Notes under the pieces: model-generated
What the model saw: only the letters and a program-made list of their open reading frames with translations
Database searches by the model: none
Told to the model about the DNA's origin: nothing
Translations under genes and position numbers: made by a program
In this document: piece after piece, positions 15,633 through 23,872 of the stretch
Layout: every line of letters starts with the position of its first letter
Numbering within the stretch: position 1 is the stretch's first letter
From: Tamlana sp038148895
GTDB lineage: Bacteria; Bacteroidota; Bacteroidia; Flavobacteriales; Flavobacteriaceae
DNA: 64,000 nt
Assembly (NCBI GenBank): GCA_038148895.1
Contig: JBBVGQ010000001.1
Strand: one strand, 5' to 3'

Positions 15633-16973
15633 ATGAACTGGGAACAATTATTATCCTTAAAACGCTTTGGCGACACCAACAAACGCATTAGAAAAGAACA
15701 GGACGAAACTCGTTTGGGCTTTGAAGTAGATTACGACCGTATTATTTTTTCGTCCGAGTTTAGAAGCCTACAAGATAAAACGCAGGTTATTCCATTATCA
15801 CAAACCGATTTTGTGCATACCCGATTGACCCATAGTTTGGAGGTTAGTGTTGTTGGACGTTCGTTGGGCAGGAAAGTTGGCCAAAAGCTTTTGGAAAAGC
15901 ATCCTCATTTACAAAATGTTCATGGGTATCAGGTTAACGATTTTGGCGCTATAGTAGCCACTGCCGCTTTGGCGCACGATATTGGTAACCCGCCTTTTGG
16001 GCATTCTGGTGAAAAGGCCATAGGTGAGTTTTTTAAAAATGGGTCGGGCAAAACCTATAAAAATGAATTAACGCCAAAACAGTATCAAGATTTATGTGAT
16101 TTTGAAGGTAATGCCAATGGGTTTAAAATATTGACCCAAAATCGAGATGGTCGCCAAGGTGGGTTGAGATTAAGCTACGCTACCCTTGGGGCATTTACCA
16201 AATATCCAAAGGAATCGTTGCCTAAAAAGCCAACAAAACATATTGCCGATAAAAAATATGGTTTTTTCCAAAGTGAAAAGGAAGCTTTTGCAGATATAGC
16301 CAATGAATTGGGTTTAATAAAACGAAGTAAGGAGCATTTAAGTTTTTCGCGCCATCCATTGGCTTATTTGGTGGAAGCGGCCGATGATATTTGTTACACC
16401 ATTATAGATTTTGAAGACGGCATCAACCTTGGGCTTATTCAGGAAGAATTTGCGTTGGAATATCTATCTAAAGTTATTCGCGATAACATCATTCCTGAAA
16501 ACTACTATGCATTAACCAACAAAGAGGATCGCGTGGGTTATTTACGAGCCTTGGCTATAGGTGCTTTAATTAATGATGCGGTTGATATTTTCATGAAAAA
16601 CGAAGAGGCTATTTTAAATGATGTATTTGATTGCGCGTTGCTTGATAAAAGTAAATACGATGCACAAATAAAAGACATCATTAAAATTAGCATTGAAAAT
16701 ATTTACCAATCTGAAGAGGTGGTTGATAAAGAAATTGCGGGCTATCAAATCATCAACAAATTGTTGGGGGTTTATTCAGCTGCGGTAAACAATTCGTATA
16801 ATGGCACCACATCAAATTACGATAAATTGATACTTAACCGTTTGCCAAAAACCATCAATTTTAAAAGTGACGATTTGTACCAGCGCCTATTGGCTGTTTG
16901 CCATTATGTATCACTGTTATCGGACAGTAAGGCCATTCAGAATTTTAAGAAGATTGAAGGGGTTACTTTTTAA
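15633..16973 (+). CDS. dgt: Deoxyguanosinetriphosphate triphosphohydrolase (dGTPase)
   Basis: HD-domain enzyme that splits dGTP into deoxyguanosine and triphosphate and so adjusts dNTP pools. At 446 residues it has the usual bacterial length. The metal-binding His/Asp set is visible: THSLEV (His67), AHDIGNPPFGHSGE (His115-Asp116 and a following His), and a later Asp in EAADDICYTIIDFEDG. The start RFGDTNKRIRKEQDETRLGF is typical of the family. It stands alone, divergent from the stand-alone domain gene and convergent with the arsenic operon. I see no clear terminator in the 59 bp after it. Confidence 0.95.
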   Translation: MNWEQLLSLKRFGDTNKRIRKEQDETRLGFEVDYDRIIFSSEFRSLQDKTQVIPLSQTDFVHTRLTHSLEVSVVGRSLGRKVGQKLLEKHPHLQNVHGYQVNDFGAIVATAALAHDIGNPPFGHSGEKAIGEFFKNGSGKTYKNELTPKQYQDLCDFEGNANGFKILTQNRDGRQGGLRLSYATLGAFTKYPKESLPKKPTKHIADKKYGFFQSEKEAFADIANELGLIKRSKEHLSFSRHPLAYLVEAADDICYTIIDFEDGINLGLIQEEFALEYLSKVIRDNIIPENYYALTNKEDRVGYLRALAIGALINDAVDIFMKNEEAILNDVFDCALLDKSKYDAQIKDIIKISIENIYQSEEVVDKEIAGYQIINKLLGVYSAAVNNSYNGTTSNYDKLILNRLPKTINFKSDDLYQRLLAVCHYVSLLSDSKAIQNFKKIEGVTF

Positions 16974-17032
16974 CATTGTTGGTCTTTATTTATTTTTTCC
17001 GTTGTATAAAGCTTTAGTTTAGCCTTGGCTTT

Positions 17033-18064
17033 TCAGAAATATTTCTTTTTCAGCCAAAATGAAACTCTAACCAGCAAAATCAGAGCTGGAACTTCTACCA
17101 AAGGCCCGATTACTCCCGCAAATGCTTGTCCTGAATTTAGTCCGAAAACGGCAATGGCAACCGCTATAGCCAATTCAAAATTGTTTCCCGCTGCCGTAAA
17201 TGCAACCGATGCGGTTTTGTCATATTCCGCGCCCATTGCTTTGGTAACAAAAAATCCGATAATGAACATTAAAGCGAAGTAAACGAAAAGCGGTGTCGCA
17301 ATAATTAAAACGTCAATAGGGATTTCCACAATGAGTTCGCCTTTAAGAGAAAACATGACAATAATGGTAAACAACAAAGCAATCAATGTCGTTGGTGAAA
17401 TGGTCGGAATAAATTTGGTGGTGTACCAATCTTCGCCTTTTAGTTTCACTAATATTAGTCGGCTAAAAATTCCCATTAAAAACGGAATACCAAGATAAAT
17501 AGCGACACTTTCGGCAATCGTTCCGATTGAAATATCGACAATCGCACCTTCAAAACCGAAAAGCGGGGGCAATTTTGTAATAAACAGCCAAGCATAAAAA
17601 CTATACGCAAATACTTGAAAAATGCTATTTAAGGCGACCAAACCAGCACCGTATTCGCTACTGCCTTCGGCAAGGTCGTTCCAAACTAAAACCATAGCAA
17701 TGCAACGGGCCAAGCCGATTAAAATCAGTCCGACCATATATTCGGGATAGTCACGCAAGAAGGTTATTGCCAAAACAAACATTAAAACAGGACCGATAAT
17801 CCAATTTAAAATCAATGAAATAGAAAGTATTTTCGTGTTTCTAAAAACTTTAGGCAGCAAGGAATATTTTACTTTTGCCAATGGCGGATACATCATTAAA
17901 ATCAATCCGATGGCTATGGGAATATTAGTTGTTCCTTTGTTAAATGAATTGATAAAATCAGGAAATTTTGGAATGAAGTATCCAATTCCAACACCTAGTG
18001 CCATTGCGATGAAAATCCACAAGGTTAGGTTTTTATCTAAAAAGCTTAATTTTTTTGTCGCCAT
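17033..18064 (-). CDS. acr3: Arsenite efflux transporter Acr3
   Basis: Inner-membrane As(III) efflux carrier of the bile acid/arsenite/riboflavin transporter superfamily, 343 residues with about ten membrane segments. The family's essential Cys is in GLARCIAMVLVWN (Cys121) and the conserved acidic residue is in GPLVEVPALILL near the C-terminus. The Asn in VALNSIFQV is also typical. It is the last gene of the ars operon, 3 bp after arsC, so arsenate reduced by ArsC is exported here as arsenite. Confidence 0.95.
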   Translation of the reverse strand: MATKKLSFLDKNLTLWIFIAMALGVGIGYFIPKFPDFINSFNKGTTNIPIAIGLILMMYPPLAKVKYSLLPKVFRNTKILSISLILNWIIGPVLMFVLAITFLRDYPEYMVGLILIGLARCIAMVLVWNDLAEGSSEYGAGLVALNSIFQVFAYSFYAWLFITKLPPLFGFEGAIVDISIGTIAESVAIYLGIPFLMGIFSRLILVKLKGEDWYTTKFIPTISPTTLIALLFTIIVMFSLKGELIVEIPIDVLIIATPLFVYFALMFIIGFFVTKAMGAEYDKTASVAFTAAGNNFELAIAVAIAVFGLNSGQAFAGVIGPLVEVPALILLVRVSFWLKKKYF

Positions 18065-18067
18065 AAT

Positions 18068-18685
18068 TTATGATTGGATTTTAGAGAATACAAAAAGCAT
18101 TTCGGTGGCAATTTGCAAACTTCTTTCTTGGTATTTTTGGGCTTGTTGGGGTGTGTTGTCAAATGCTTTGGGGTCTTCAAAAGTAATAGGAACCCGTTTT
18201 GTTGCACCTGGTACAAATGGGCATGCTTCGTTTGCAGAATCACAAGTCATTATGGCACAGAATTCTGATTTTGGATTAAAATCATCATCTAATTTTTTGG
18301 AAAATCCAATAACCGGATGTTCGTTTTCAGAGTATTTGATACTATAAACCGGATTATTTCCTTCGGAAAGTGTTTGCACGTCAAAACCTGTGTTTTTCAA
18401 AGTTTTAGCAACCATAGAGAACAAAGCCGTAGCTTCCGTTCCACCCGAATAACAGAATACTTTTTCAATTCCAAAATGAAAAGCCATTGTTTGTGCCCAA
18501 ATCTGTGCCAAATGGCTTCTTCTGGAATTGTGCGTACAAATAAAATTCAATCGAATTTCTTGGTTGTTGCTTTTCTTTTCTTGAATGAAATCGAGTAAAG
18601 GTCGTAAAGTCTGTTTTCTGTCTTCCGAAATTGAGTTTGTGTCAATGGAAGAAATAAGGTTCTCTAGGTTTGTAAATGTTTTCAT
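18068..18685 (-). CDS. arsC: Arsenate reductase, low-molecular-weight phosphatase type
   Basis: Reduces arsenate to arsenite. The 205-residue form from Met at 18685 is preferred; the frame stays open to 18751, but that extension overlaps the preceding permease gene. The phosphatase loop C-x5-R is FICTHNSRRSH (Cys50, Arg56). A second Cys pair, MTCDSANEACPF (Cys148 and Cys155, six residues apart), matches the relay of thioredoxin-coupled ArsC, so the enzyme should be recycled by thioredoxin. It also carries an N-terminal extension of about 40 residues. Acr3 follows after 3 bp. Confidence 0.93.
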   Translation of the reverse strand: MKTFTNLENLISSIDTNSISEDRKQTLRPLLDFIQEKKSNNQEIRLNFICTHNSRRSHLAQIWAQTMAFHFGIEKVFCYSGGTEATALFSMVAKTLKNTGFDVQTLSEGNNPVYSIKYSENEHPVIGFSKKLDDDFNPKSEFCAIMTCDSANEACPFVPGATKRVPITFEDPKAFDNTPQQAQKYQERSLQIATEMLFVFSKIQS

Positions 18686-18708
18686 AAAGGATAGGTAGTT
18701 TTCTATTA

Positions 18709-19686
18709 TTATAAAATAAGGTTGAATAAATAACCAGATATGATGATACAAAGCGTAACCAAGCCGAAGAAAATCCCAATGAGTTTTAAGGTCATTACTT
18801 TTTTGAGTAACATAGCTTCGGGTAGTGATAAACCAACCACGCCCATCATAAATGCAATAGCCGTTCCAATTGGAATTCCTTTGGAGACCAATACCTGAAC
18901 CACAGGCAATACACCCGAAGCGTTCATATACATGGGTGCCGCCAAAATTGTAGCTATTGGTACGGCAAAGGGGCTGTCCTTGCTCATATATTTTTCAAAA
19001 AATCCTTCTGGAATAAAGCCATGCATCAATCCGCCAATGGCAATGCCCAACAATACATAAGGAACAACACCTTTTAAAATTTTAATGACTTCTGTCCAAA
19101 TAATGGGTAAACGTTGTTTTAAGGTTTGTTTTTCGGCAATAAAAGCATCTTGTTCCCTTTGAGCGTTTGCCAGAACTTCTTTAACCCAGGGAGTGAGAAA
19201 TTGTTCCAATTTCAATTGTTGTAAAATAATGCCCGATACCATTCCTAAAATAACGCCACTCACTATATAAATAATGGTCGTTTTTATACCAAATAAGCCA
19301 ACAAAAAGGCCAATCGCAACTTCATTGACCAAAGGCGATGTTATTAAGAAAGCGAAGGTTACGCCCAACGGAATTCCACCCCGAACAAAGCCAATGAAAA
19401 GTGGGACAGAAGAGCAGGAGCAGAATGGTGTTGCCACGCCAAACAAGCTTGCCATTAAGTATTCCAGGCCATAGAATTTATTTTTCGACAAGAAATTCCT
19501 AACCTTGTCTATGGGAAAGTAACTGTTTACAATGCCCATAAAAAAGATAACGACAAACAATAAAATTAGAATTTTGATGCTGTCGTAAATAAAGAAATTT
19601 AGAGCATCAGACAGATGTGCACCGTGTTGCAATCCAAAGACAGAATACACCAACCAATCTGCTAGATTTTGAACCCAGTTAAACAT
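18709..19686 (-). CDS. Permease of the ArsP/YraQ (DUF318) family
   Basis: Polytopic membrane protein of 325 residues with the family signature TPFCSCSSVPLFIGF and a second-half YMNASGVLPV region. I use Met at 19686 (MFNWVQNLADW); the longer frame to 19740 overlaps the preceding gene. Family members export organic or trivalent arsenicals (ArsP) or have unknown substrates. The Cys residues in the membrane signature are the likely metalloid ligands. It lies between a thioredoxin-like gene and arsC in the ars operon. A role in arsenic export is strongly suggested by context but not proven. Confidence 0.88.
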   Translation of the reverse strand: MFNWVQNLADWLVYSVFGLQHGAHLSDALNFFIYDSIKILILLFVVIFFMGIVNSYFPIDKVRNFLSKNKFYGLEYLMASLFGVATPFCSCSSVPLFIGFVRGGIPLGVTFAFLITSPLVNEVAIGLFVGLFGIKTTIIYIVSGVILGMVSGIILQQLKLEQFLTPWVKEVLANAQREQDAFIAEKQTLKQRLPIIWTEVIKILKGVVPYVLLGIAIGGLMHGFIPEGFFEKYMSKDSPFAVPIATILAAPMYMNASGVLPVVQVLVSKGIPIGTAIAFMMGVVGLSLPEAMLLKKVMTLKLIGIFFGLVTLCIIISGYLFNLIL

Positions 19687-19709
19687 ATTAAAAACAAATT
19701 CTAATAAGT

Positions 19710-20015
19710 TTAACAACAATCGTCTGAGCTGCAACAACAACTAAAAGATTTATTGCTTGAAGTATCTTCTTTGGATTCATCAGTAATAAATTCCAAGATT
19801 TCTTGTTTGGAAGGGATTCGTCCTTTAGAAACCACTTTTTCATTTACAACCAAAGCGGGTGTTGCCATGACGTTGTATTCCATTATTTTCATAATGTCTT
19901 CTACTTTTTCAATGTTGGCGTTTAGGTTGTTTTCAGTAACAACTTCTTGTGTTGCTTTGGTCAGTAATTGGCATTTTGGACAACCTGTTCCGAGAATTTT
20001 AATTGTTTGGGTCAT
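19710..20015 (-). CDS. Small thioredoxin-like protein with C-terminal cysteine tail
   Basis: A 101-residue cytosolic protein of the redox-active thioredoxin_3 type: ILGTGCPKCQLLTK carries a C-x2-C pair (Cys12, Cys15), and MATPALVVNEKVV contains the cis-Pro loop. After the fold, residues 93-101 form a Cys-rich tail (three Cys, four other residues, two Cys). That tail is not part of the thioredoxin fold and looks like a soft-metal or arsenite ligand. It is often found beside ArsP-like permeases. It may pass As(III) to the permease or recycle ArsC; which one cannot be told from sequence. Confidence 0.85.
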   Translation of the reverse strand: MTQTIKILGTGCPKCQLLTKATQEVVTENNLNANIEKVEDIMKIMEYNVMATPALVVNEKVVSKGRIPSKQEILEFITDESKEDTSSNKSFSCCCSSDDCC

Positions 20016-20031
20016 AATATTTTATTAGCTT

Positions 20032-20047
20032 ATCGCAAATAAGCGAT
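20032..20047. promoter_or_regulatory. Second ArsR operator, between arsR and the thioredoxin-like gene
   Basis: ATCGCAAATAAGCGAT is a 16-bp imperfect palindrome that shares ATCGCAAAT with the operator in front of arsR. It lies in the 48-bp gap after arsR, 17 bp before the next start codon. It could control an internal promoter or modulate read-through. Confidence 0.65.
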
Positions 20048-20063
20048 AGGATTTATAAATTTT

Positions 20064-20405
20064 TTAAATGTTGCAATTCAAACTTTGGTTATTATTGTTT
20101 TCTTTGAAGAATTCAGAGAAAATTTCCCTTGCCAAATTCCATTTCTCTTGATTGATACAATATTTTATTTTAGGTGGTTTGAGCTCACCTTTTATTAAAT
20201 CTGCATTTTTCAGTTCTTTTAAATGTTGAGAAATTGTGGATTGTGCTAGAGGGAAAATTTCAACCAAATCGCCCGTGAAACAACAAGATTGATTCTCTAG
20301 ATAATTCAATATTTCAATTCGAATGGGATGTGATAAAGCCTTTGCAATACTTGCCAAAAGCAAAGATTGTTCACTATAATCTATATGTTCTAATTTTCTA
20401 TCCAT
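20064..20405 (-). CDS. arsR: ArsR-family metalloregulatory repressor
   Basis: A winged-helix repressor of 113 residues that should release DNA when it binds As(III). The family's start LSHPIRIEILNYL, a Cys pair in ENQSCCFTGDLV (Cys41, Cys42), and the recognition helix QSTISQHLKELKNADLI are visible. A Cys at residue 111 in the tail could be a third ligand. It is the first gene of the ars operon and has an operator 6 bp before its ATG that overlaps the promoter, so it is probably self-repressed. Confidence 0.93.
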   Translation of the reverse strand: MDRKLEHIDYSEQSLLLASIAKALSHPIRIEILNYLENQSCCFTGDLVEIFPLAQSTISQHLKELKNADLIKGELKPPKIKYCINQEKWNLAREIFSEFFKENNNNQSLNCNI

Positions 20406-20411
20406 AAGTTC

Positions 20412-20446
20412 ATCGCAAATTTACGATTAGTTTTTTAATCTGCAAT
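20412..20446 (-). promoter_or_regulatory. ars operon promoter overlapped by ArsR operator
   Basis: On the minus strand ATTG (20443-20446), exactly 19 nt, then TAAATTTG (20416-20423) match the Bacteroidota promoter TTTG-N19-TAnnTTTG. The palindrome ATCGCAAATTTACGAT (20412-20427) covers the -7 element, a direct way for ArsR to block RNA polymerase. The leader would be only about 5-10 nt. Confidence 0.82.
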
Positions 20447-20612
20447 ATTTTGGAAGAAAGAATAGTTCTTATGGATATCTTTCAATAGATGTATTCTGTA
20501 TTGGAGATATTTGTCGTTTTAATGACTTATATCAGACATTAAACGAAGTTATTTTTTTTTCTGACAAAGTCAATTGTAATTACATGATGTAGCATGATTG
20601 CCTAACTTACGA

Positions 20613-21143
20613 TTACTGACTTTTTAGAGTTTCATAATCATTTTCAAACATGCTTAGAACTTCAATTGAAGGCGTTCTAGTTTTATATTCGGGGTCACTA
20701 TTATTCAGTATTTCTTCCATGTTTTGAGCCTTTTTGTTTTTCCAAAATCCAGCTTTTGTGAAGCCTATCGCGCATATTTGACCATTTTGCTCAAAAATTT
20801 GCCGATGGTATACCCATTTGTCATCTGAACCTTCTAACCTTAAAGTAATGTCGAAGGGTTTAAACATTTTTAGAGGTTTTTTATAAATGATTTTTTGGGA
20901 TGCCAAAACCCCAAACATGCCCTTTTTTATCGTATTGCTATATAAATCTGACCGAAAAACCACTTCGTATCTTATTAGATCCATGTAGTAAAAATATTTT
21001 GAATTGGCCATAAATCGAAAGGATTCGCAATCTAGTACATTTACTCTTCTAGTCCGTGTTAAATCAGAGGATAGTTTGATTTTCTTCCAAAATAGTCTTG
21101 ATCCAATGTAGATGTAAATCATGTGTAACCAATAATAAATCAT
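20613..21143 (-). CDS. Acyl-CoA thioesterase-like hot-dog protein (THEM6-like)
   Basis: A 176-residue protein resembling the 4HBT/THEM6-type thioesterases. The segment RVNVLDCESFRFMANSKYFY followed by YMDLIRYEV matches the family pattern of an Asp on the active strand followed by N-S-x-Y. A hydrophobic N-terminus (MIYYWLHMIYIYIG) could insert into the membrane; Met8 is an alternative start. It probably hydrolyses acyl-thioesters, but the substrate is unknown. It stands alone between the ars promoter and dxs. About 200 bp on its 3' side, up to arsR, hold no gene. Confidence 0.72.
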   Translation of the reverse strand: MIYYWLHMIYIYIGSRLFWKKIKLSSDLTRTRRVNVLDCESFRFMANSKYFYYMDLIRYEVVFRSDLYSNTIKKGMFGVLASQKIIYKKPLKMFKPFDITLRLEGSDDKWVYHRQIFEQNGQICAIGFTKAGFWKNKKAQNMEEILNNSDPEYKTRTPSIEVLSMFENDYETLKSQ

Positions 21144-21288
21144 TTTGTTGGATTTAGTTTTGCAGGTTACTTAAATATCTGGGAATAAAATTATGTGCGA
21201 CTTAGAGCTAAGTTACGTTTATGTGCGGAAATAGGGTCGACTTGGATAGACGAAATTATCGTTTATTTTTGATAAAGTCAAATTGAAA

Positions 21289-23046
21289 TTAGACATTCTC
21301 TTTAAAATATTTGGTCAAGTTTTTAACATCCAATCCAACTTGTTTTTGAAGTTCCTCAACACCGCCATGCTCAATGAATTCATCAGGAATCCCTAGAGTT
21401 TTGATGATGTTTTGGTAATTGTTTTGTGAAGCAAATTCTAAAACAGCTGTGCCAAAGCCGCCTTTTATGGCATTGTCTTCAACAGTAACAACAGTGCTAT
21501 ATTTTTTAAATATTTGATGGAGCAAAGTGTCGTCCAAAGGTTTGGCAAAACGCATATCATAATGCGAAACATCTATGTTTTCAATGGCTTCGGTTACGTT
21601 TTTGGCAATACTTCCAATACTTAAAACAGCCAAATTTTTGCCTTTTTTTAGCTGAGTGCCTTTTCCGATTTCAATTTTAGAAAAAGGTTGTTCCCAATCT
21701 AAAGTAACACCCCTTCCACGAGGATAACGAATGGCAATAGGTTGCCCCAAGCCCAATTGGGCGGTGTACATGATGTTGCGCAGTTCAACCTCGTTTCTGG
21801 GTGCAAAAATAATGAGATTGGGAATGCATCTTAAATAACTTAAATCGAACACACCGTGGTGAGTGGCTCCATCTTGGCCTACCAATCCTGCTCTGTCCAA
21901 GCAAAAAATAACGGGTAGTTTTTGAAGTGCAACGTCATGGATGATTTGATCGTAGGCACGTTGCAAAAATGTGGAGTAAATGTTGCAAAAAGGAATAAGA
22001 CCTTGGGTAGCCATTCCTGCTGCCAATGTTACGGCATGCTGTTCGGCAATGCCCACATCAAAAGCACATTCGGATATTTCGGCCATCATATATTTTAACG
22101 AACTACCTGTTGGCATGGCGGGGGTAATACCCACAATGTTTTTGTTCTTTTTGGCAAGTTCAACAATGGTATGCCCGAAAACATCTTGATATTTTGGAGG
22201 CTGCCTCAAGGCAGATTTAGCAAATATTTCACCTGTTTTAGCGTCAAACTTTCCCGGGGCATGATATTTTACTTGATCGGTTTCGGCTTGCTTTAAACCT
22301 TTGCCTTTAGTGGTGATAACATGTAAAAACTTGGGGCCTTTTATGTTTTTTAACCTTTTTAATTGGGTAATTATGGCATCTAAATCATGGCCGTCAATAG
22401 GTCCTGAATAATCAAAGTTCAACGCTTCAATAATGTTGTTTCGCCTTTGTGTGCCTTTTTTAACGTTGGTTAAATATTGTTTTAGTGCCCCAACACTTGG
22501 GTCTATGCCAATGGCATTGTCGTTTAAAACAACCAAAAGATTGGCATCGGTAACCCCAGCATGGTTTAAGCCTTCAAAAGCCATACCTCCAGCAATACTG
22601 GCATCGCCAATTACCGCAATGTGTTGTTTTTCAAAATCGCCCTTTAATTTGGATGCAATGGCCATGCCCAAAGCGGCTGAAATAGAAGTAGAGGCATGCC
22701 CAACCCCAAAAGCATCAAATTCACTTTCGCTACGTTTTGGAAAACCGCTAATGCCCCCCAACTGCCGATTGGTGTGGAACTGGTCTTTTCTTCCGGTTAG
22801 AATTTTATGGCCGTATGCTTGGTGGCCAACGTCCCAAATAAGTTGGTCGTTTGGCGTGTTAAACACATAATGCAGGGCAATAGTCAGTTCTACAACACCT
22901 AAACTGGCGCCCAAATGCCCTTCTTTTGTAGCCACAATGTTAATGATGAATTCACGCAATTCCTGGGCAAGTTGCGGTAAGTCTTTTGGGCTTAAAAGAC
23001 GAAGCTCTTTGGGTGAATTTATCTTGTTTAAAATTGAATTTTGCAC
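21289..23046 (-). CDS. dxs: 1-deoxy-D-xylulose-5-phosphate synthase
   Basis: First enzyme of the MEP isoprenoid pathway: joins pyruvate and glyceraldehyde 3-phosphate with thiamine diphosphate. I choose GTG at 23046, giving 585 residues and the family-typical beginning NSILNKINSPKELRLLS. The frame remains open to 23217, but that extension has no homology to the family and overlaps the divergent tadA gene. Cofactor motifs IGDASIAGGMAFEGLNHAG and FDVGIAEQHAVTLAAGMA, and the transketolase-like C-terminal part, are present. It feeds undecaprenyl phosphate synthesis by the uppS product further along. Confidence 0.95.
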   Translation of the reverse strand: MQNSILNKINSPKELRLLSPKDLPQLAQELREFIINIVATKEGHLGASLGVVELTIALHYVFNTPNDQLIWDVGHQAYGHKILTGRKDQFHTNRQLGGISGFPKRSESEFDAFGVGHASTSISAALGMAIASKLKGDFEKQHIAVIGDASIAGGMAFEGLNHAGVTDANLLVVLNDNAIGIDPSVGALKQYLTNVKKGTQRRNNIIEALNFDYSGPIDGHDLDAIITQLKRLKNIKGPKFLHVITTKGKGLKQAETDQVKYHAPGKFDAKTGEIFAKSALRQPPKYQDVFGHTIVELAKKNKNIVGITPAMPTGSSLKYMMAEISECAFDVGIAEQHAVTLAAGMATQGLIPFCNIYSTFLQRAYDQIIHDVALQKLPVIFCLDRAGLVGQDGATHHGVFDLSYLRCIPNLIIFAPRNEVELRNIMYTAQLGLGQPIAIRYPRGRGVTLDWEQPFSKIEIGKGTQLKKGKNLAVLSIGSIAKNVTEAIENIDVSHYDMRFAKPLDDTLLHQIFKKYSTVVTVEDNAIKGGFGTAVLEFASQNNYQNIIKTLGIPDEFIEHGGVEELQKQVGLDVKNLTKYFKENV

Positions 23047-23085
23047 AGAGCAAAAGTACGGGAATGAATTCGTATTTTTGCTATT

Positions 23086-23535
23086 ATGATAGAACCTTTT
23101 GATGACACTTATTTTATGAAAAAAGCACTTCAGGAAGCTGAACTTGCTTTTGAAAAAGGCGAAATTCCCGTCGGTGCTGTTGTAGTGATTGATAATAGAA
23201 TTATTGCTCGTGGCCATAATTTAACAGAGACCCTTAACGATGTTACGGCGCATGCAGAAATGCAAGCCATCACAGCCGCAGCCAATTTTTTGGGTGGAAA
23301 ATATCTTCAAAACTGCACCCTTTTTGTCACCTTAGAGCCATGCCAAATGTGCGCTGGTGCATTGTATTGGAGCCAGATTTCTAATATTGTTTATGGTGCT
23401 AGGGATTCAGAACGGGGATGCATTAATCTGGGCACAAAACTGCACCCGAAAACAAAAATTAAAGGTGGTGTTTTGGAAGAAGAAACTTCTACACTTTTAA
23501 AGCGGTTTTTTATTGAAAAACGGAATTTGAATTGA
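23086..23535 (+). CDS. tadA: tRNA-specific adenosine deaminase (TadA-type nucleoside deaminase)
   Basis: Zinc deaminase of 149 residues that converts A34 to inosine in tRNA-Arg. The zinc site is complete: HAE (His56, Glu58 as proton shuttle) and PCQMC (Cys86, Cys89). The surrounding GEIPVGAVVV and GARDSERGC segments match TadA. It is divergent from dxs with 39 bp between starts. A related guanine or cytosine deaminase is possible but less likely given the length and motifs. Confidence 0.9.
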   Translation: MIEPFDDTYFMKKALQEAELAFEKGEIPVGAVVVIDNRIIARGHNLTETLNDVTAHAEMQAITAAANFLGGKYLQNCTLFVTLEPCQMCAGALYWSQISNIVYGARDSERGCINLGTKLHPKTKIKGGVLEEETSTLLKRFFIEKRNLN

Positions 23536-23540
23536 CATTT

Positions 23541-23613
23541 GTCATCCTGAACTCGTTTCAGGGTCTTATAAATTCTTTCCTCAAAATAACCTTTGGACTG
23601 CGCTCAAGGTGAC
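23541..23613. repeat. Probable interspersed palindromic element
   Basis: Ends GTCATCCTGA and TCAAGGTGAC are imperfect inverted copies of each other around about 50 bp containing ACTCGTTTCAGGG and GGACTGCGC. It lies in the 85-bp space between tadA and the next gene. The form resembles short interspersed repeats that I recall from flavobacterial genomes. There is only one copy in this window. Confidence 0.5.
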
Positions 23614-23620
23614 ACTAGGA

Positions 23621-23857
23621 TTAATACTTTTTTTCGCGTTGATTTTTACGCATTTTATCCATGTTTTCTTTAGTAAGCATATAATCTTTGGCGCTTTTGC
23701 CTTTCCAACGGTGATAGGAAAATAAAGGGAACACAACAAAAAATAAACCAGCTACACCAAAACCAATCAGTTTTTCAGAATAATCAACGTCTAAACTAAA
23801 ACCTAAAATTATACTTGTTATTGCCGCAATAGTTAATATGGAAATAAGGTATTTCAT
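23621..23857 (-). CDS. Small membrane protein of unknown function
   Basis: A 78-residue protein with two predicted membrane segments (about residues 2-20 and 31-48) and a basic, Lys/Arg-rich C-terminal tail (about 50-78) that should lie in the cytoplasm. I recognise no motif. It starts 15 bp after the stop of the upstream ClC gene, so it is probably the last gene of the permease-ClC operon. Confidence 0.72.
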   Translation of the reverse strand: MKYLISILTIAAITSIILGFSLDVDYSEKLIGFGVAGLFFVVFPLFSYHRWKGKSAKDYMLTKENMDKMRKNQREKKY

Positions 23858-23872
23858 CTGTTTCTAAAATGG

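Noticed and set aside
23047..23217. N-terminal extension of dxs to an ATG at 23217
   Set aside because: The extra 57 residues do not resemble any Dxs and overlap the divergent tadA gene; GTG at 23046 gives the usual N-terminus.
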